Shown here in pieces: positions 19,576 to 29,181 of a stretch of 64,000 bases of DNA. The stretch's first letter is position 1. Each line of letters starts with the position of its first letter. Position numbers and translations under genes: made by a program. The notes under the pieces are model-generated. The model was given only the letters and a program-made list of their open reading frames with translations. It ran no database searches and had not been told where the DNA came from. This stretch comes from Avibacterium gallinarum (lineage in GTDB: Bacteria > Pseudomonadota > Gammaproteobacteria > Enterobacterales > Pasteurellaceae): positions 81,221-145,220 of the forward strand of contig NZ_PQVJ01000007.1 of the NCBI RefSeq assembly GCF_002921135.1, read 5' to 3'.

Positions 19576-19604
19576 AGCCCACCTTACTCGTGGGCTAGAA
19601 AAAT
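19576..19604 (-). terminator. ompW terminator
   Basis: A 7-bp GC-rich stem, AGCCCAC (19576-19582) and GTGGGCT (19590-19596), is followed on the minus strand by TTTTTC. It is placed between the ompW stop and dld. Confidence 0.8.
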
Positions 19605-19616
19605 GAATATTACAGA

Positions 19617-20264
19617 TTAGAAACTATACCCCAATCCCATAAAGAATACGAATGGATTAAGTTTTACATCGACTTCGTGCGCAGCACCTAAGGCTTTGAA
19701 TCTCGCTGTAGTTTTGATTTGCGTGTACCACATTGCGGTGTTCAAATAAAGGTTATCCGCTAATTTAATATCAATCCCCGCATTCACGACTGGAGCAAAA
19801 GAATGTTTTTTCACTTGTAAATCAGTTACCCCAGAGTGAGTGGATTTTGCACTGAAGAATCTGGTGTAATTTAAACCTGCACCAATATAAGGACGCGAAT
19901 TTGCGTTTTTATCTAAGAAATAATATTGCACATACAAACTTGGTGGAAGTTGTTTAAGTTTAGCAACTTGTCCTAAATTTAAACCTGCCGCAGGAACATT
20001 TGCTTTAATCTTATGTGAAAATGGTGTTGCACCCAATAATTCCACGCCAATATTGTCTGTAAGCATATAAGTCGCGGTTAGCCCTAATTGTGCATTATCA
20101 CTTACTTTCAAATTAACATCTATTGGTGTTTTAGTGTGAGAATCAGAATTTGCGCTCACAAACACACCACCTGCTCTTAATAATACATCTCCGCTTTGAT
20201 GTGCATTGGCAGAAGTGGCTACAAAAAGACTTGCTAAACCTAGTGCAATCAGTGTTTTTTTCAT
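19617..20264 (-). CDS. ompW: OmpW family outer membrane protein
   Basis: This 215-residue, eight-stranded outer-membrane barrel has a 21-residue signal peptide (ANA cut site) and ends in aromatic FFMGLGYSF. Motifs are HQSGDVLLRAGGVFV at the mature N-terminus, the GLTATYMLTDNIGVELLGATPFSH region (~58-81, quoted in part) and SLYVQYYFLDKN. OmpW proteins form a narrow hydrophobic channel and are commonly induced by oxygen limitation. An FNR-like site lies upstream (20350-20363). AGAGGT precedes the ATG. Confidence 0.9.
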   Translation of the reverse strand: MKKTLIALGLASLFVATSANAHQSGDVLLRAGGVFVSANSDSHTKTPIDVNLKVSDNAQLGLTATYMLTDNIGVELLGATPFSHKIKANVPAAGLNLGQVAKLKQLPPSLYVQYYFLDKNANSRPYIGAGLNYTRFFSAKSTHSGVTDLQVKKHSFAPVVNAGIDIKLADNLYLNTAMWYTQIKTTARFKALGAAHEVDVKLNPFVFFMGLGYSF

Positions 20265-20305
20265 AAAAAGTACCTCTATAGTTAATATCCTTACAAACTT
20301 TGTGT

Positions 20306-20363
20306 ATTTTACACGTTGCGAAATATACCACTAAATAGTTATCGCTTTTGTGATATAGCTCAA
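20306..20363 (-). promoter_or_regulatory. ompW promoter with FNR-like box
   Basis: On the minus strand TTGAGCTATATCAC (complement of 20350-20363) fits the FNR pattern TTGAT-N4-ATCAA at 8 of 10 positions. TGTAAAAT with TAAAAT at 20306-20311 resembles a -10, placing the box centre about 57 bases above the start. E. coli ompW is FNR-activated, which agrees. The rest of the 310-bp divergent region holds one uptake signal and the yciC promoter. Confidence 0.45.
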
Positions 20364-20537
20364 ATTTTTTAAATTTTTGTTAAAAAAATTGAAAAATTTA
20401 TTTACCGCACTTTTCATTTTGTTTAACAATAGAGAAAATTTGATCTAACACAAAATTAAGCGTTGTAACTCAAAAGCCATTATGCGTAACAAGATAGGGT
20501 TTCAGCAAAGGAAAGGGCAATGCTTAGCGACTTATTG

Positions 20538-20543
20538 TATAAT
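20538..20543 (+). promoter_or_regulatory. Probable -10 box for the yciC operon
   Basis: A perfect TATAAT lies 32 bases before the yciC start codon. No convincing -35 is seen. Confidence 0.4.
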
Positions 20544-20574
20544 ATCGCAATGATTTTTAACTGGAAGCAAACTA

Positions 20575-21348
20575 ATGAACATTAATTTTACTCAAATTTT
20601 TCAAGATTGTTGGAATTTTATGCGTAATCAAAAGAAGATTACCCAGCAATTTATCTTTTTCTTTTTTATTAGCTCGTTAATCTTCTATTTTCTTTTAAGC
20701 GCGGTCGTGCCGATGCCTGAAATCAGCCAAGCCAGTGGGCAAAATTTGCCTTTGCCAAGCAATATCAGCGCAGAATTTTTGGTAATTGGTGTGGCGCAAC
20801 AGCTAGTTAGCCTATTTATTTCTTCTTGGGGGATTCTCACATTTCACCGCATTAGCATTCAGCAGCAAAATCCGTTAAATCAAAATCCCTTAAACCAAAG
20901 TGCGGTACTAACGTTGCAACGTTTTGCGGGCGTGGTGGCAATTAGTGTGATTGGATTTATTCCCTTGATGATTGGCGTGGTAGAAAGCCTGTTTGCCATT
21001 TTGCAAGGACAATCCCCTTCAATTCTCTCTTTGGTGGCAATGTTGCTTGGCTTTTTTATTTTTGTGCGCTTAAGCCTCGCTTCTACGGAATATCTGATTC
21101 AGCCCGTGGGCATTATGCAAGCCTTGAAAAATAGCTGGTTAAGTGGCGTGAAACGCGCTGCGCCATTGTTTATTTATTGTTTGTTAATTTATGTGGTACT
21201 GCCGTTTGTGGTAAGACGCATTTCTTCATTGAGCGATAACCTTGTTTTTGATGTGGTAATGTTATTTTTAAGCGCTGCGGTTGGCGTGTTTTCGTTACTT
21301 TTCACTTATCGCTTTTACACCTTATTTATGCGCAAGGATCAACAATAA
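20575..21348 (+). CDS. yciC: YciC family inner membrane protein (UPF0259)
   Basis: This 257-residue polytopic membrane protein has about six hydrophobic segments, with a conserved [18 protein letters not shown] motif (~185) typical of UPF0259/YciC. Function is unknown; in enterobacteria it also sits next to yciB. It begins a four-gene unit yciC-yciB-yciA-yciI, with a 1-bp TAATG overlap to yciB indicating translational coupling. Length matches E. coli YciC (247 aa). Confidence 0.85.
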   Translation: MNINFTQIFQDCWNFMRNQKKITQQFIFFFFISSLIFYFLLSAVVPMPEISQASGQNLPLPSNISAEFLVIGVAQQLVSLFISSWGILTFHRISIQQQNPLNQNPLNQSAVLTLQRFAGVVAISVIGFIPLMIGVVESLFAILQGQSPSILSLVAMLLGFFIFVRLSLASTEYLIQPVGIMQALKNSWLSGVKRAAPLFIYCLLIYVVLPFVVRRISSLSDNLVFDVVMLFLSAAVGVFSLLFTYRFYTLFMRKDQQ

Positions 21349-21893
21349 TGAAACAAATTTTAGAATTTATACCGCTCTTAGTTTTTTTTGCTGTTTATAA
21401 ACTAGTCGGCATTCGTGAAGCGGCCATCGCCTTGATTATTGCGACAATCATTCAGCTTGTGGTGCTGAAACTGAAATACGGCAAAATTGAAAAACAACAG
21501 CTCATTATGGGAAGTGCGGTGGTTTTTTTTGGTGCTTTATCCGCTTATTTCAACGAATTAGAATTTTTAAAATGGAAAGTAACGGTAGTTTATGCCTTGT
21601 TTGCCTTGGCATTAATCATCAGCCAAGTGATTTTTAAGAAACCGCTCATTCAGCAATTATTAGGTAAAGAAATTCAACTGCCCGATGCCGTTTGGAATAA
21701 ATTAAATCTAGGCTGGGCAGGATTTTTTCTGTTTTGTATGATCCTAAATATCATCATCAGCCAATATTTTTCCGATGATCTTTGGGTGGATTTCAAAACC
21801 TTCGGCATTATTGGACTCAGCCTTGTTGCAACAGTCGCGACAGGCGTTTATATTTATCGTTATCTTCCAAAAACAGAGAATAAAGAACAATAG
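21348..21893 (+). CDS. yciB: Inner membrane septation protein YciB (IspZ/IspA)
   Basis: This 181-residue membrane protein with about five transmembrane helices belongs to the intracellular septation A family, recognisable from [18 protein letters not shown] at the N-terminus and [17 protein letters not shown] (~118). In E. coli YciB contributes to envelope synthesis and cell-division integrity. It is coupled to yciC upstream and followed after 9 bp by yciA. Confidence 0.92.
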   Translation: MKQILEFIPLLVFFAVYKLVGIREAAIALIIATIIQLVVLKLKYGKIEKQQLIMGSAVVFFGALSAYFNELEFLKWKVTVVYALFALALIISQVIFKKPLIQQLLGKEIQLPDAVWNKLNLGWAGFFLFCMILNIIISQYFSDDLWVDFKTFGIIGLSLVATVATGVYIYRYLPKTENKEQ

Positions 21894-21902
21894 GAAAACA
21901 TT

Positions 21903-22361
21903 ATGTCTGCATTTATTGAAACCAAAACGGGCCGCCAATCACAAGGCACATTGTTATTACGCACCCTTGCGATGCCTTCTGATACCAATGCCAACGGCGA
22001 TATTTTCGGTGGTTGGATTATGTCGCAAATGGATATGGGCGGTGCAATTTTAGCCAAAGAAATTGCGCACGGCCGTGTGGTTACCGTGGCGGTGGATAGT
22101 ATGACCTTTATCCGCCCGATTTCTGTGGGCGATGTGGTATGTTGCTACGGCCGCTGCGTGAAAGTGGGACGCACTTCATTGCAAATTAAAATTGAAGTGT
22201 GGGCGAAAAAAGTATCCAGCGAACCCATTGGTGAACGCTATTGCGTAACCGAAGCCGTATTCAGCTTTGTTGCAGTAGATAGCAACGGACGACCGCGTGT
22301 TGTTCCAAGAGAAAATAACCCAGAGCTAGAAAAAGCCCTTGCGTTAATTGATGAAGCCTAA
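21903..22361 (+). CDS. yciA: Acyl-CoA thioesterase YciA
   Basis: This 152-residue hotdog thioesterase hydrolyses a broad range of acyl-CoAs; the H. influenzae homologue HI0827 has a known structure. The catalytic Asp lies in [17 protein letters not shown] (~22-38), and the signature [20 protein letters not shown] follows (~60-79). It is third in the yci operon and its 3' end nearly touches yciI. Confidence 0.94.
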   Translation: MSAFIETKTGRQSQGTLLLRTLAMPSDTNANGDIFGGWIMSQMDMGGAILAKEIAHGRVVTVAVDSMTFIRPISVGDVVCCYGRCVKVGRTSLQIKIEVWAKKVSSEPIGERYCVTEAVFSFVAVDSNGRPRVVPRENNPELEKALALIDEA

Positions 22362-22374
22362 AAAAGGAGAAACT

Positions 22375-22671
22375 ATGTATTACGTTATTTTTGCTCAAGA
22401 CAAACCCAATACCCTTGCTCAACGCCTTGCGGTGCGTGAACAACATCTTGCACGTTTAAAACAATTACAAGCAGAAAACCGCCTTTTAACTGCAGGCCCA
22501 AATCCTGCCATTGATGACGAAAACCCCGGTGAAGCTGGATTTACTGGCTCAACAGTAATCGCCCAATTTGACAGCCTTGAAGCAGCACAACAATGGGCAA
22601 GCCAAGATCCTTATGTGGAAGCAGGCGTTTATGGCGAGGTGATTATTAAGCCATTTAAGAAAGTTTTCTAA
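22375..22671 (+). CDS. yciI: YciI family protein
   Basis: This 98-residue ferredoxin-like-fold YCII protein has the conserved His/Asp pair of the family in the regions [11 protein letters not shown] and [18 protein letters not shown]. The family includes putative hydrolases and dehydrochlorinase-like proteins, but the function of YciI is unknown; H. influenzae HI0828 was solved structurally. I chose ATG 22375, preceded by AAAGGAGA at the right distance, over the longer frame at 22348 that overlaps yciA. Confidence 0.92.
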   Translation: MYYVIFAQDKPNTLAQRLAVREQHLARLKQLQAENRLLTAGPNPAIDDENPGEAGFTGSTVIAQFDSLEAAQQWASQDPYVEAGVYGEVIIKPFKKVF

Positions 22672-22705
22672 GCAAAAAATCGCAAAAATTCTCTCAAAAA
22701 ACACC

Positions 22706-22750
22706 GCACTTTTCTTGTTTAACGTAAGAAAGTGAAAACAAGAAAAGTGC
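22706..22750. repeat. Perfect 15-bp inverted repeat upstream of acnB
   Basis: GCACTTTTCTTGTTT (22706-22720) is exactly complementary to 22736-22750, with a 15-base loop, ending 35 bases before the acnB start. The left arm overlaps an uptake signal. On the plus strand no T-run follows; on the minus strand T-rich sequence does. It may form a stem-loop in the acnB leader or end the yciI transcript inefficiently. Confidence 0.6.
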
Positions 22751-22785
22751 TACCCCTAACGATAAAAGCAATAAGAGGAAACACA

Positions 22786-25392
22786 ATGTCAAACTTTCTA
22801 CAAAATTACCAAAAACATATTGATGAACGTGCGGCACAAGGTGTTGTACCAAAACCATTAGATGCCGAACAAACCGCACAGCTTATCGAATTATTAAAAA
22901 ATCCCCCTGCTGAGCAAGCCGATTATCTCCTTGAGCTTTTTAAAACCCGCGTGCCAGCAGGGGTGGACGAAGCAGCTTATGTCAAAGCGTCCTTCCTTGC
23001 TGCAATTGTCAATGGCACGGCCCATTCGCCATTGATTAGCCCAGAAAGTGCGGTGCAAATTTTGGGTACAATGCAAGGCGGTTATAATATTGAACCCTTG
23101 CTACAAGCCCTTGATAATGAAGCCCTTGCCCCTTATGCCGTCAGCGCCCTTTCTTCTACCCTTTTAATGTTCGATAATTTCTACGATGTAGAACAACGTG
23201 CCAAACAAGGCAATCCTTACGCGCAACAAATTCTTGAATCTTGGGCGAATGCAGACTGGTATTTATCACGTCCAAAATTAGATGAAAAGATCACCGTTAC
23301 CGTATTTAAAGTGTCGGGCGAAACCAACACAGACGATCTTTCCCCTGCGCAAGATGCGTGGTCGCGTCCTGATATTCCTTTGCACGCCTTAGCAATGCTG
23401 AAAAATGAACGAGAAGGCATTCAGCCTGATGACGCTGGCAACATTGGGCCAATTCAACAAATTAATGCGTTAAAAGAAAAAGGCTATCCGCTTGCTTATG
23501 TGGGCGATGTGGTCGGCACAGGTTCATCACGCAAATCTGCCACTAACTCGGTGCTATGGTTTATGGGGGAAGATATTCCTTACATTCCGAATAAACGTGC
23601 AGGTGGCGTGGTATTAGGCGGAAAAATTGCCCCTATTTTCTTCAACACCTTAGAAGACGCGGGGGCATTGCCAATTGAAGTGGACGTTAGCAAGCTTAAT
23701 ATGGGCGATGTCATTGATATTTACCCATACCAAGGCAAAATCTGCAAACACGATAGCGATGAAGTTTTGGCTGAATTTAGCTTAAAAACCAATGTGTTAT
23801 TAGATGAAGTACGCGCAGGCGGACGTATTCCATTAATTATCGGACGTGGGCTAACCCATAAAGCGCGTCAATCCCTTGGCTTACCCGATAATGATGTGTT
23901 CGCAAAACCACAAGCCGTTGCGGATAACCACAAAGGCTTTACCCTTGCACAAAAAATGGTCGGCCGCGCTTGTGGTGTAGAGGGCATTCGCCCTGGGCAA
24001 TATTGCGAACCAAGAATGACTTCAGTCGGCTCGCAAGATACCACTGGCCCAATGACCCGTGATGAGCTAAAAGATCTCGCTTGTTTAGGTTTCTCATCAG
24101 ATTTGGTGATGCAATCTTTCTGCCATACGGCTGCCTATCCAAAACCGGTGGACGTTGTTACTCATCACACCCTGCCAGATTTTATTATGAACCGTGGCGG
24201 TGTATCCCTGCGCCCAGGGGACGGCGTGATCCACTCTTGGCTCAACCGTATGTTATTGCCTGATACCGTAGGCACTGGCGGCGATTCGCACACACGTTTC
24301 CCGATTGGTATCTCTTTCCCTGCGGGGTCAGGTTTGGTGGCGTTCGCCGCTGCCACAGGTGTAATGCCGTTGGATATGCCTGAAAGCGTGCTAGTGCGTT
24401 TCAAAGGGGAAATGCAACCGGGGATCACCTTGCGTGATTTAGTACACGCTATTCCTTATTATGCGATCCAACAAGGCTTACTCACCGTAGAAAAACAAGG
24501 CAAGAAAAATATTTTCTCAGGTCGTATTTTAGAAATTGAAGGTCTAGAACACCTTAAAGTGGAACAAGCTTTTGAGCTTTCCGATGCTTCTGCTGAACGC
24601 TCTGCGGCGGCTTGTACCATCAAATTAGATAAAGAACCGATTATTGAATATCTTAATTCCAATATCGTGTTACTCAAATGGATGATTGCAGAAGGCTATG
24701 GCGATGCGCGCACCCTTGAACGCCGTATCAAAGCAATGGAAAAATGGTTAGAAAACCCAGAATTGCTCAGCGCTGATCCTGATGCAGAATATGCCGCGGT
24801 GATCGAAATCGATCTCAACGAAATCAAAGAACCGATTTTATGCGCACCAAATGATCCTGATGACGCTCGCCTGCTTTCTGAAGTGCAAGGGGATAAAATT
24901 GACGAAGTGTTTATTGGCTCTTGTATGACTAACATTGGGCATTTCCGTGCCGCTGGAAAATTATTAGCCAAATTCAAAGACGTGATTCCAACGCGTCTAT
25001 GGCTTGCGCCTCCAACTAAAATGGACGCCAGCCTATTAACAGAAGAAGGCTATTACAGCATTTACGGCAAAAGTGGCGCGCGTATTGAAATCCCAGGCTG
25101 TTCACTTTGTATGGGTAACCAAGCGCGCGTGGCAAACAACGCCACCGTGGTGTCCACTTCCACCCGTAACTTCCCGAACCGCTTAGGACAAGGCGCAAAT
25201 GTGTATTTGGCTTCCGCAGAACTCGCCGCCGTAGCAGCACTGCTCGGCAAACTGCCAACGCCAGAAGAATACCAAGCCTATGTAGCGGATTTACAGCAAG
25301 ACAAAGACGACACTTATCGCTATATGAATTTTGATCAACTTAATCAATATACACAAAAAGCCGATCAAGTGATCTTCCAAGCACCAGCTTAA
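22786..25392 (+). CDS. acnB: Aconitate hydratase B / 2-methylisocitrate dehydratase
   Basis: This 868-residue bifunctional aconitase isomerises citrate and isocitrate via a [4Fe-4S] cluster. The cluster ligands are in [12 protein letters not shown] (~708) and [14 protein letters not shown] (~770). The N-terminal HEAT-like domain specific to AcnB opens the protein ([15 protein letters not shown]). E. coli AcnB is 865 aa. The start at 22786 has GAGGAAAC upstream; the longer frame from 22732 runs into the inverted repeat. AcnB apo-protein binds mRNA in E. coli, which makes the hairpin leader at 22706-22750 notable. Confidence 0.96.
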   Translation: MSNFLQNYQKHIDERAAQGVVPKPLDAEQTAQLIELLKNPPAEQADYLLELFKTRVPAGVDEAAYVKASFLAAIVNGTAHSPLISPESAVQILGTMQGGYNIEPLLQALDNEALAPYAVSALSSTLLMFDNFYDVEQRAKQGNPYAQQILESWANADWYLSRPKLDEKITVTVFKVSGETNTDDLSPAQDAWSRPDIPLHALAMLKNEREGIQPDDAGNIGPIQQINALKEKGYPLAYVGDVVGTGSSRKSATNSVLWFMGEDIPYIPNKRAGGVVLGGKIAPIFFNTLEDAGALPIEVDVSKLNMGDVIDIYPYQGKICKHDSDEVLAEFSLKTNVLLDEVRAGGRIPLIIGRGLTHKARQSLGLPDNDVFAKPQAVADNHKGFTLAQKMVGRACGVEGIRPGQYCEPRMTSVGSQDTTGPMTRDELKDLACLGFSSDLVMQSFCHTAAYPKPVDVVTHHTLPDFIMNRGGVSLRPGDGVIHSWLNRMLLPDTVGTGGDSHTRFPIGISFPAGSGLVAFAAATGVMPLDMPESVLVRFKGEMQPGITLRDLVHAIPYYAIQQGLLTVEKQGKKNIFSGRILEIEGLEHLKVEQAFELSDASAERSAAACTIKLDKEPIIEYLNSNIVLLKWMIAEGYGDARTLERRIKAMEKWLENPELLSADPDAEYAAVIEIDLNEIKEPILCAPNDPDDARLLSEVQGDKIDEVFIGSCMTNIGHFRAAGKLLAKFKDVIPTRLWLAPPTKMDASLLTEEGYYSIYGKSGARIEIPGCSLCMGNQARVANNATVVSTSTRNFPNRLGQGANVYLASAELAAVAALLGKLPTPEEYQAYVADLQQDKDDTYRYMNFDQLNQYTQKADQVIFQAPA

Positions 25393-25405
25393 TGACGCCT
25401 ATCAC

Positions 25406-25450
25406 AAAAGTGCGGTGAAAAATTAAAAAATTTCACCGCACTTTTCTTTT
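25406..25450 (+). terminator. acnB terminator (uptake-signal inverted pair)
   Basis: A perfect 15-bp stem, AAAAGTGCGGTGAAA (25406-25420) with its complement at 25431-25445, has a 10-base loop and T-rich sequence after it. Confidence 0.9.
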
Positions 25451-25616
25451 TTCTCTGTTTATTAAAAATAAAAATGCAGTTATTTTCTTTCCTAAATAAA
25501 AAGCAAAGTGCGGTAATTTTTTTCATTATTTTTATTAAATCTTTTCATCATTAATTAATGCCATTTAACCTTTTTCTCATTGACAGCCCTAGCCTGCTCT
25601 TTCTATACTAAACGAG

Positions 25617-25706
25617 AATTAGTCGGGGTGCTTGATGGAATATCCAAACAAGCTGAGATAATACCCGTGAACCTGATTCAGTTAATGCTGACGTAGGAAA
25701 CTAATT
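25617..25706 (+). promoter_or_regulatory. TPP riboswitch (THI element) upstream of an AfuA-like binding protein
   Basis: The conserved THI-box elements appear in order: CGGGGTGC (25624-25631), GCTGAGATAATACCC (25652-25666), GAACCTGATTCAGTTAATGC (25669-25688) and GACGTAGGAAAC (25690-25701). The closing stem P1 is AATTAG (25617-25622) with CTAATT (25701-25706). It precedes the binding-protein gene by about 114 bases. No clear terminator follows within the leader, so control may be translational. The other stretch, 25451-25616, holds one uptake signal and presumably the promoter. Confidence 0.95.
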
Positions 25707-25819
25707 AGATCATATTCTTGCAAACGCCTTTATTTTGCGGAATTTTCTGCTTTACCTTTCTAATTTCTTTCTTGCTCGTCAATATCACTTTTTAATCATT
25801 TGTTAATAAGGAAATGACA

Positions 25820-26872
25820 ATGCAATTTAAGACGTTTTTCTCATCATTTTTAACCAAATCGCTTCTCCCTATTTGTGCTGCAGGTAGTCTATTTTTATTC
25901 AGCCACAATGCGCAAGCTGAAGGGCGATTAACGGTTTATTGCAGTGTGCAACATTCCGTCTGCGAAAAAATGGCGAAAGTTTTTGCCAAGAAATATAACG
26001 TGGACACCAAATTTGTGCGTAACAGCACGGGTGCAACCCTTGCTAAAATCAAAGCGGAGCAAGCCTTGCCTCAAGCGGATATTTGGTACGGCGGCACAAT
26101 TGAACCGCACTTTCAAGCCGCACAATTAGGCTTACTCGAGCCTTATCGTTCGCCATTGCAAGCGGAAACTATGCCACAATTTAAAGCCCTGCTTGATAAA
26201 CACGGCGATGTTACCTCCATTGGCTACATTATTGTGTTAGGCATTGGCGTAAACACGGAAAAATTCAAACAATTAGGCATTAAAGACTATCCAAAATGCT
26301 GGAAAGATTTAACCGATCCTAAATTTAAAGATCAAATTCAAATGCCTGATCCGCGCAATACTGGCACGGGCTATACTTTTATCGCAACGCTAGTACAGTT
26401 ATTCGGTGAAGAAGAAGCCTTCCGCTATCTGAAAGCCTTAGATAAAAATATTTCTCAATATGCTAAAAGTGGTACAGAGAAATCCAATCTCTCTCGTGGT
26501 GATGCGGCGGTAACCATTGGTTTTATTAATGGTTATCAAACCGAGAAAGAAAACGGTGCGCCTGTGGAAGCCATTTTACCTTGCGAAGGCGACAGCTATT
26601 CCCTTGGCGGCATCAGCATTTTGAAAGGGGCAAGAAATTTACAAAATGCAAAATTATTTATGGATTGGGCATTAACGCCTGAAGCGCAAGAAATTGCGTG
26701 GCGCGAAGAAAAAATGTATCAAATTCCAACCAATATTCACGCCAAAGCCTCACCAAACTCCACTGATCCAAAAACCTTAAAACTCATTGACTTTGATTTT
26801 GAACGCTTTGGTTCAGATGAAGAAGGCAAGCGCTTGATTAAGCGTTGGATTGAAGAAATTAAGCTCGACTAA
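25820..26872 (+). CDS. AfuA-like periplasmic substrate-binding protein under TPP riboswitch control
   Basis: The 350-residue protein has a long signal peptide (cut after NAQA, ~33-35) and an iron(III)/AfuA/PhnS-like type II periplasmic-binding fold, with RLTVYCSVQHSVCEKM at the mature N-terminus, FVRNSTGATLAKIKAE (~72-87), the QADIWYGGTIE motif and GDSYSLGGISILKGARN near the C-terminus. AfuA relatives bind phosphorylated small molecules or iron. The TPP riboswitch suggests a thiamine-related ligand, which is inference. No permease or ATPase gene is adjacent. ATG 25820 is chosen over 25814, because AAGGA is then 7 bases away. A close paralogue lies at 28072. Confidence 0.82.
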   Translation: MQFKTFFSSFLTKSLLPICAAGSLFLFSHNAQAEGRLTVYCSVQHSVCEKMAKVFAKKYNVDTKFVRNSTGATLAKIKAEQALPQADIWYGGTIEPHFQAAQLGLLEPYRSPLQAETMPQFKALLDKHGDVTSIGYIIVLGIGVNTEKFKQLGIKDYPKCWKDLTDPKFKDQIQMPDPRNTGTGYTFIATLVQLFGEEEAFRYLKALDKNISQYAKSGTEKSNLSRGDAAVTIGFINGYQTEKENGAPVEAILPCEGDSYSLGGISILKGARNLQNAKLFMDWALTPEAQEIAWREEKMYQIPTNIHAKASPNSTDPKTLKLIDFDFERFGSDEEGKRLIKRWIEEIKLD

Positions 26873-26893
26873 GCTTTTCCATTGACAAAATAT

Positions 26894-26924
26894 AAAGTGC
26901 GGTTAAAAATAACCGCTCTTTATG
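26894..26924 (+). terminator. Imperfect uptake-signal hairpin after the first binding protein
   Basis: AAAGTGCGGTTA pairs with TAACCGCTCTTT, with one mismatch, around a short A-rich loop just after the stop. It probably attenuates transcription into the phosphoesterase gene. Confidence 0.5.
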
Positions 26925-26953
26925 ATTTTTTTATTTTAGGAAAGCTGTTCGTA

Positions 26954-28069
26954 ATGCGATACCAAATTATTTTCGCAATTTGTATTATTTTTTTACAATT
27001 CTTCATTTATATTTTTAACCGCACGTTATCTTGGCTTTATTTGCAAAATACCAGTCCTGTTTGTCGTAAAATTTTAACCCTTATTACTTATCTCGGCGCA
27101 AACAGTATTATTTTGCTCACTGTGTCGCGCATTTACCCAATGTTCCGCACCAGTGCGTTTATTTTAGCGTTTTTGCTCTTTGCCAGTTTTGTCAGTTTGG
27201 TGTGCGTGGCGATTTACTTTATTTTTAGAAAACAAAAATTTCAGTCAAAATTACACCGCACTTTATCTTGGTGTTATCCATTGGGTTTAGCAGGCTTGCT
27301 TGGATTGAGCGTTTATAATGCTTATGTTCCTCAGGTTGTTCATTATGAAATTAAGCTGGATAAGCCATTCAAACCATTACGCATTGGAATGGCGAGTGAT
27401 TTTCACCTTGGGCGTTTATTTGGTGGGAAACAGTTAGATCAACTGGCTGAAATAATGAATGAACAAAAGGTGGATATTATTTTGCTGCCGGGCGATATTA
27501 TGGACGATAATATTCGCGCTTATGTAGCAGAAAAAATGCAGCCGCATCTTGCGAAACTGCGTGCGCCCCTTGGGGTTTATGCCACCTTAGGCAACCACGA
27601 TTTCTTTGGTCAGCAACAAGCCATTGCGAAAGAAATTCGCAAGGCGGGCATTACGGTTCTGATGGATCAGACACTAGAAGTGGATAACCGTTTTGTGCTG
27701 ATTGGACGCAATGATGATTTATTCAAAGCGCGGCCAAAAACTAAGCAAATTTTAGCCGCACTTGATAAAACTAATGATAAAACAAAAGGGGAGCTACCGA
27801 TTTTTCTGCTAGATCATCGTCCAACAGAAATTATGGAACATTCCACCTTGCCGATTGATATTCAAGTTTCGGGCCACGCCCATAAAGGGCAAGTGTTTCC
27901 CGCAAGTTTGATCACAAAAGTGTTATATCGTTTAGATTATGGTTATGAGAAAATTGGCAATGGACATTTTTTCGTAACTTCAGGTTATGGGTTTTGGGGA
28001 ATCCCAATGCGATTGGGATCGCAATCGGAAGTGTTTATTATTGATGTGAAAGGGAAAGAAAAGGAGTGA
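26954..28069 (+). CDS. Membrane-anchored calcineurin-like metallophosphoesterase
   Basis: The 371-residue protein has about four N-terminal transmembrane helices (residues 1-130) and a C-terminal YkuE-type metallophosphoesterase domain. Metal-binding motifs are visible: MASDFHLGR (~149), LLPGDIMDD, LGNHDFFG and the GHAHKGQ motif (~300). Substrate is unknown; relatives cleave UDP-diacylglucosamine or other phosphoesters. I chose ATG 26954, with AGGAAAG upstream, over a TTG at 26882. It lies between two paralogous binding-protein genes and its stop overlaps the start region of the second as TGATG, so these two are coupled. A role in dephosphorylating a captured nutrient is possible, but the domain is likely on the cytoplasmic or periplasmic face, undetermined. 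Confidence 0.8.
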   Translation: MRYQIIFAICIIFLQFFIYIFNRTLSWLYLQNTSPVCRKILTLITYLGANSIILLTVSRIYPMFRTSAFILAFLLFASFVSLVCVAIYFIFRKQKFQSKLHRTLSWCYPLGLAGLLGLSVYNAYVPQVVHYEIKLDKPFKPLRIGMASDFHLGRLFGGKQLDQLAEIMNEQKVDIILLPGDIMDDNIRAYVAEKMQPHLAKLRAPLGVYATLGNHDFFGQQQAIAKEIRKAGITVLMDQTLEVDNRFVLIGRNDDLFKARPKTKQILAALDKTNDKTKGELPIFLLDHRPTEIMEHSTLPIDIQVSGHAHKGQVFPASLITKVLYRLDYGYEKIGNGHFFVTSGYGFWGIPMRLGSQSEVFIIDVKGKEKE

Positions 28070-28071
28070 TG

Positions 28072-29121
28072 ATGAACTTTCTAAATAAAAATTTAAGCAA
28101 AATTTACACCGCACTTTGTTTAGGCTCGGCTACTCTACTTTCTAATGCCGTTCACGCAGAAGGCAAGCTAACAATATATTGCAGTGTGCAAAGCACAACT
28201 TGCGAAAAAATCACTCAAACCTTTAGTAAAAAATACAATGTGCAAACTCAATTTGTGCGTAACAGCACAGGGGCGACCTTATCCAAGTTAAAAGCGGAAC
28301 AAAATAATCCGCAAGCAGACGTGTGGTATGGCGGCACAATCGAATTGCATTATCAGGCGGCAGATCTTGGCTTGCTTAGCCCTTATCGCTCACCAAAACA
28401 AGCGGAAACAATGCCACAATTTAAAGCCTTGTTGGATAAAAAAGGGGATCTCACCTCTATTTTGTATATGCTTGTGCTCGGCTTTGGCGTGAATACGGAA
28501 AAATTTGCTGAACTCGGTATTAAAGACTATCCAAAATGCTGGAAAGATTTGCTCGATCCACGCTTAAAAGGACAAATTCAAGTGCCAGATCCTCAGCTTT
28601 CTGGTACAACTTACACGGCCATTGTTACGCTCATTGAGCTTTTAGGGGAAGAAAAAGCCTTTGAATATTTAAAACAGCTTGATGCAAACGTGTCGCAATA
28701 TATGAAAAGCAACCAAGTTACCAGCAACCTAGCGCGCGGCGAAAGCGCGGTAAGCGTAGGATTTGTGCATAGTTATGCCACGGAGAAAGAAAATGGCGCA
28801 CCGGTGGAAGCCATTTTGCCTTGCGAGGGAGATAGTTATTCCCTTGGTGGATTAAGCATTATCAAAGGCGCAAGAAATTTAGATAACGCGAAATTATTTG
28901 TGGATTGGGCGCTATCTAAAGAAGCACAAGAAATTCCATGGCGTGAAGCAGGTGTGTATCAAATTCCAACCAATGTGAATGCGACCGCCTCACCAAAATC
29001 CGTTGATCCCAAAACCTTAAAGCCAATTAATATTGACTTCGAGCGCTTCGGCTCAGCGGAAGAAGGGAAACGTTTAGTGAATAAATGGGTACAAGAAATC
29101 AAACTGAAAAAAGAAAATTAA
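28072..29121 (+). CDS. Second AfuA-like periplasmic substrate-binding protein (paralogue)
   Basis: This 349-residue protein aligns along its full length with the product at 25820: KLTIYCSVQSTTCEKI, FVRNSTGATLSKLKAEQ, QADVWYGGTIE and GDSYSLGGLSIIKGARN are near-identical blocks. The signal peptide ends at VHA. Differences cluster in the middle (LYMLVLGFGV against IGYIIVLGIGV; SGTTYTAIVTL against TGTGYTFIATL), where the ligand would bind, suggesting divergence in specificity after tandem duplication. ATG 28072 is favoured because AAGGAG lies 5 bases upstream; alternatives at 28066 (GTG) and 28069 are too close to the ribosome site. Confidence 0.82.
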   Translation: MNFLNKNLSKIYTALCLGSATLLSNAVHAEGKLTIYCSVQSTTCEKITQTFSKKYNVQTQFVRNSTGATLSKLKAEQNNPQADVWYGGTIELHYQAADLGLLSPYRSPKQAETMPQFKALLDKKGDLTSILYMLVLGFGVNTEKFAELGIKDYPKCWKDLLDPRLKGQIQVPDPQLSGTTYTAIVTLIELLGEEKAFEYLKQLDANVSQYMKSNQVTSNLARGESAVSVGFVHSYATEKENGAPVEAILPCEGDSYSLGGLSIIKGARNLDNAKLFVDWALSKEAQEIPWREAGVYQIPTNVNATASPKSVDPKTLKPINIDFERFGSAEEGKRLVNKWVQEIKLKKEN

Positions 29122-29130
29122 TTTTTAGCC

Positions 29131-29160
29131 AAAAAACGACCCCACTTTTGAGGTGGGGTC
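29131..29160 (-). terminator. metC terminator
   Basis: The stem GACCCCAC (29138-29145) and GTGGGGTC (29153-29160) is followed on the minus strand by six T's (29131-29136). It lies between the convergent binding-protein and metC genes. Confidence 0.85.
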
Positions 29161-29181
29161 TGTGCTTTTAGCCTTTCAAAT

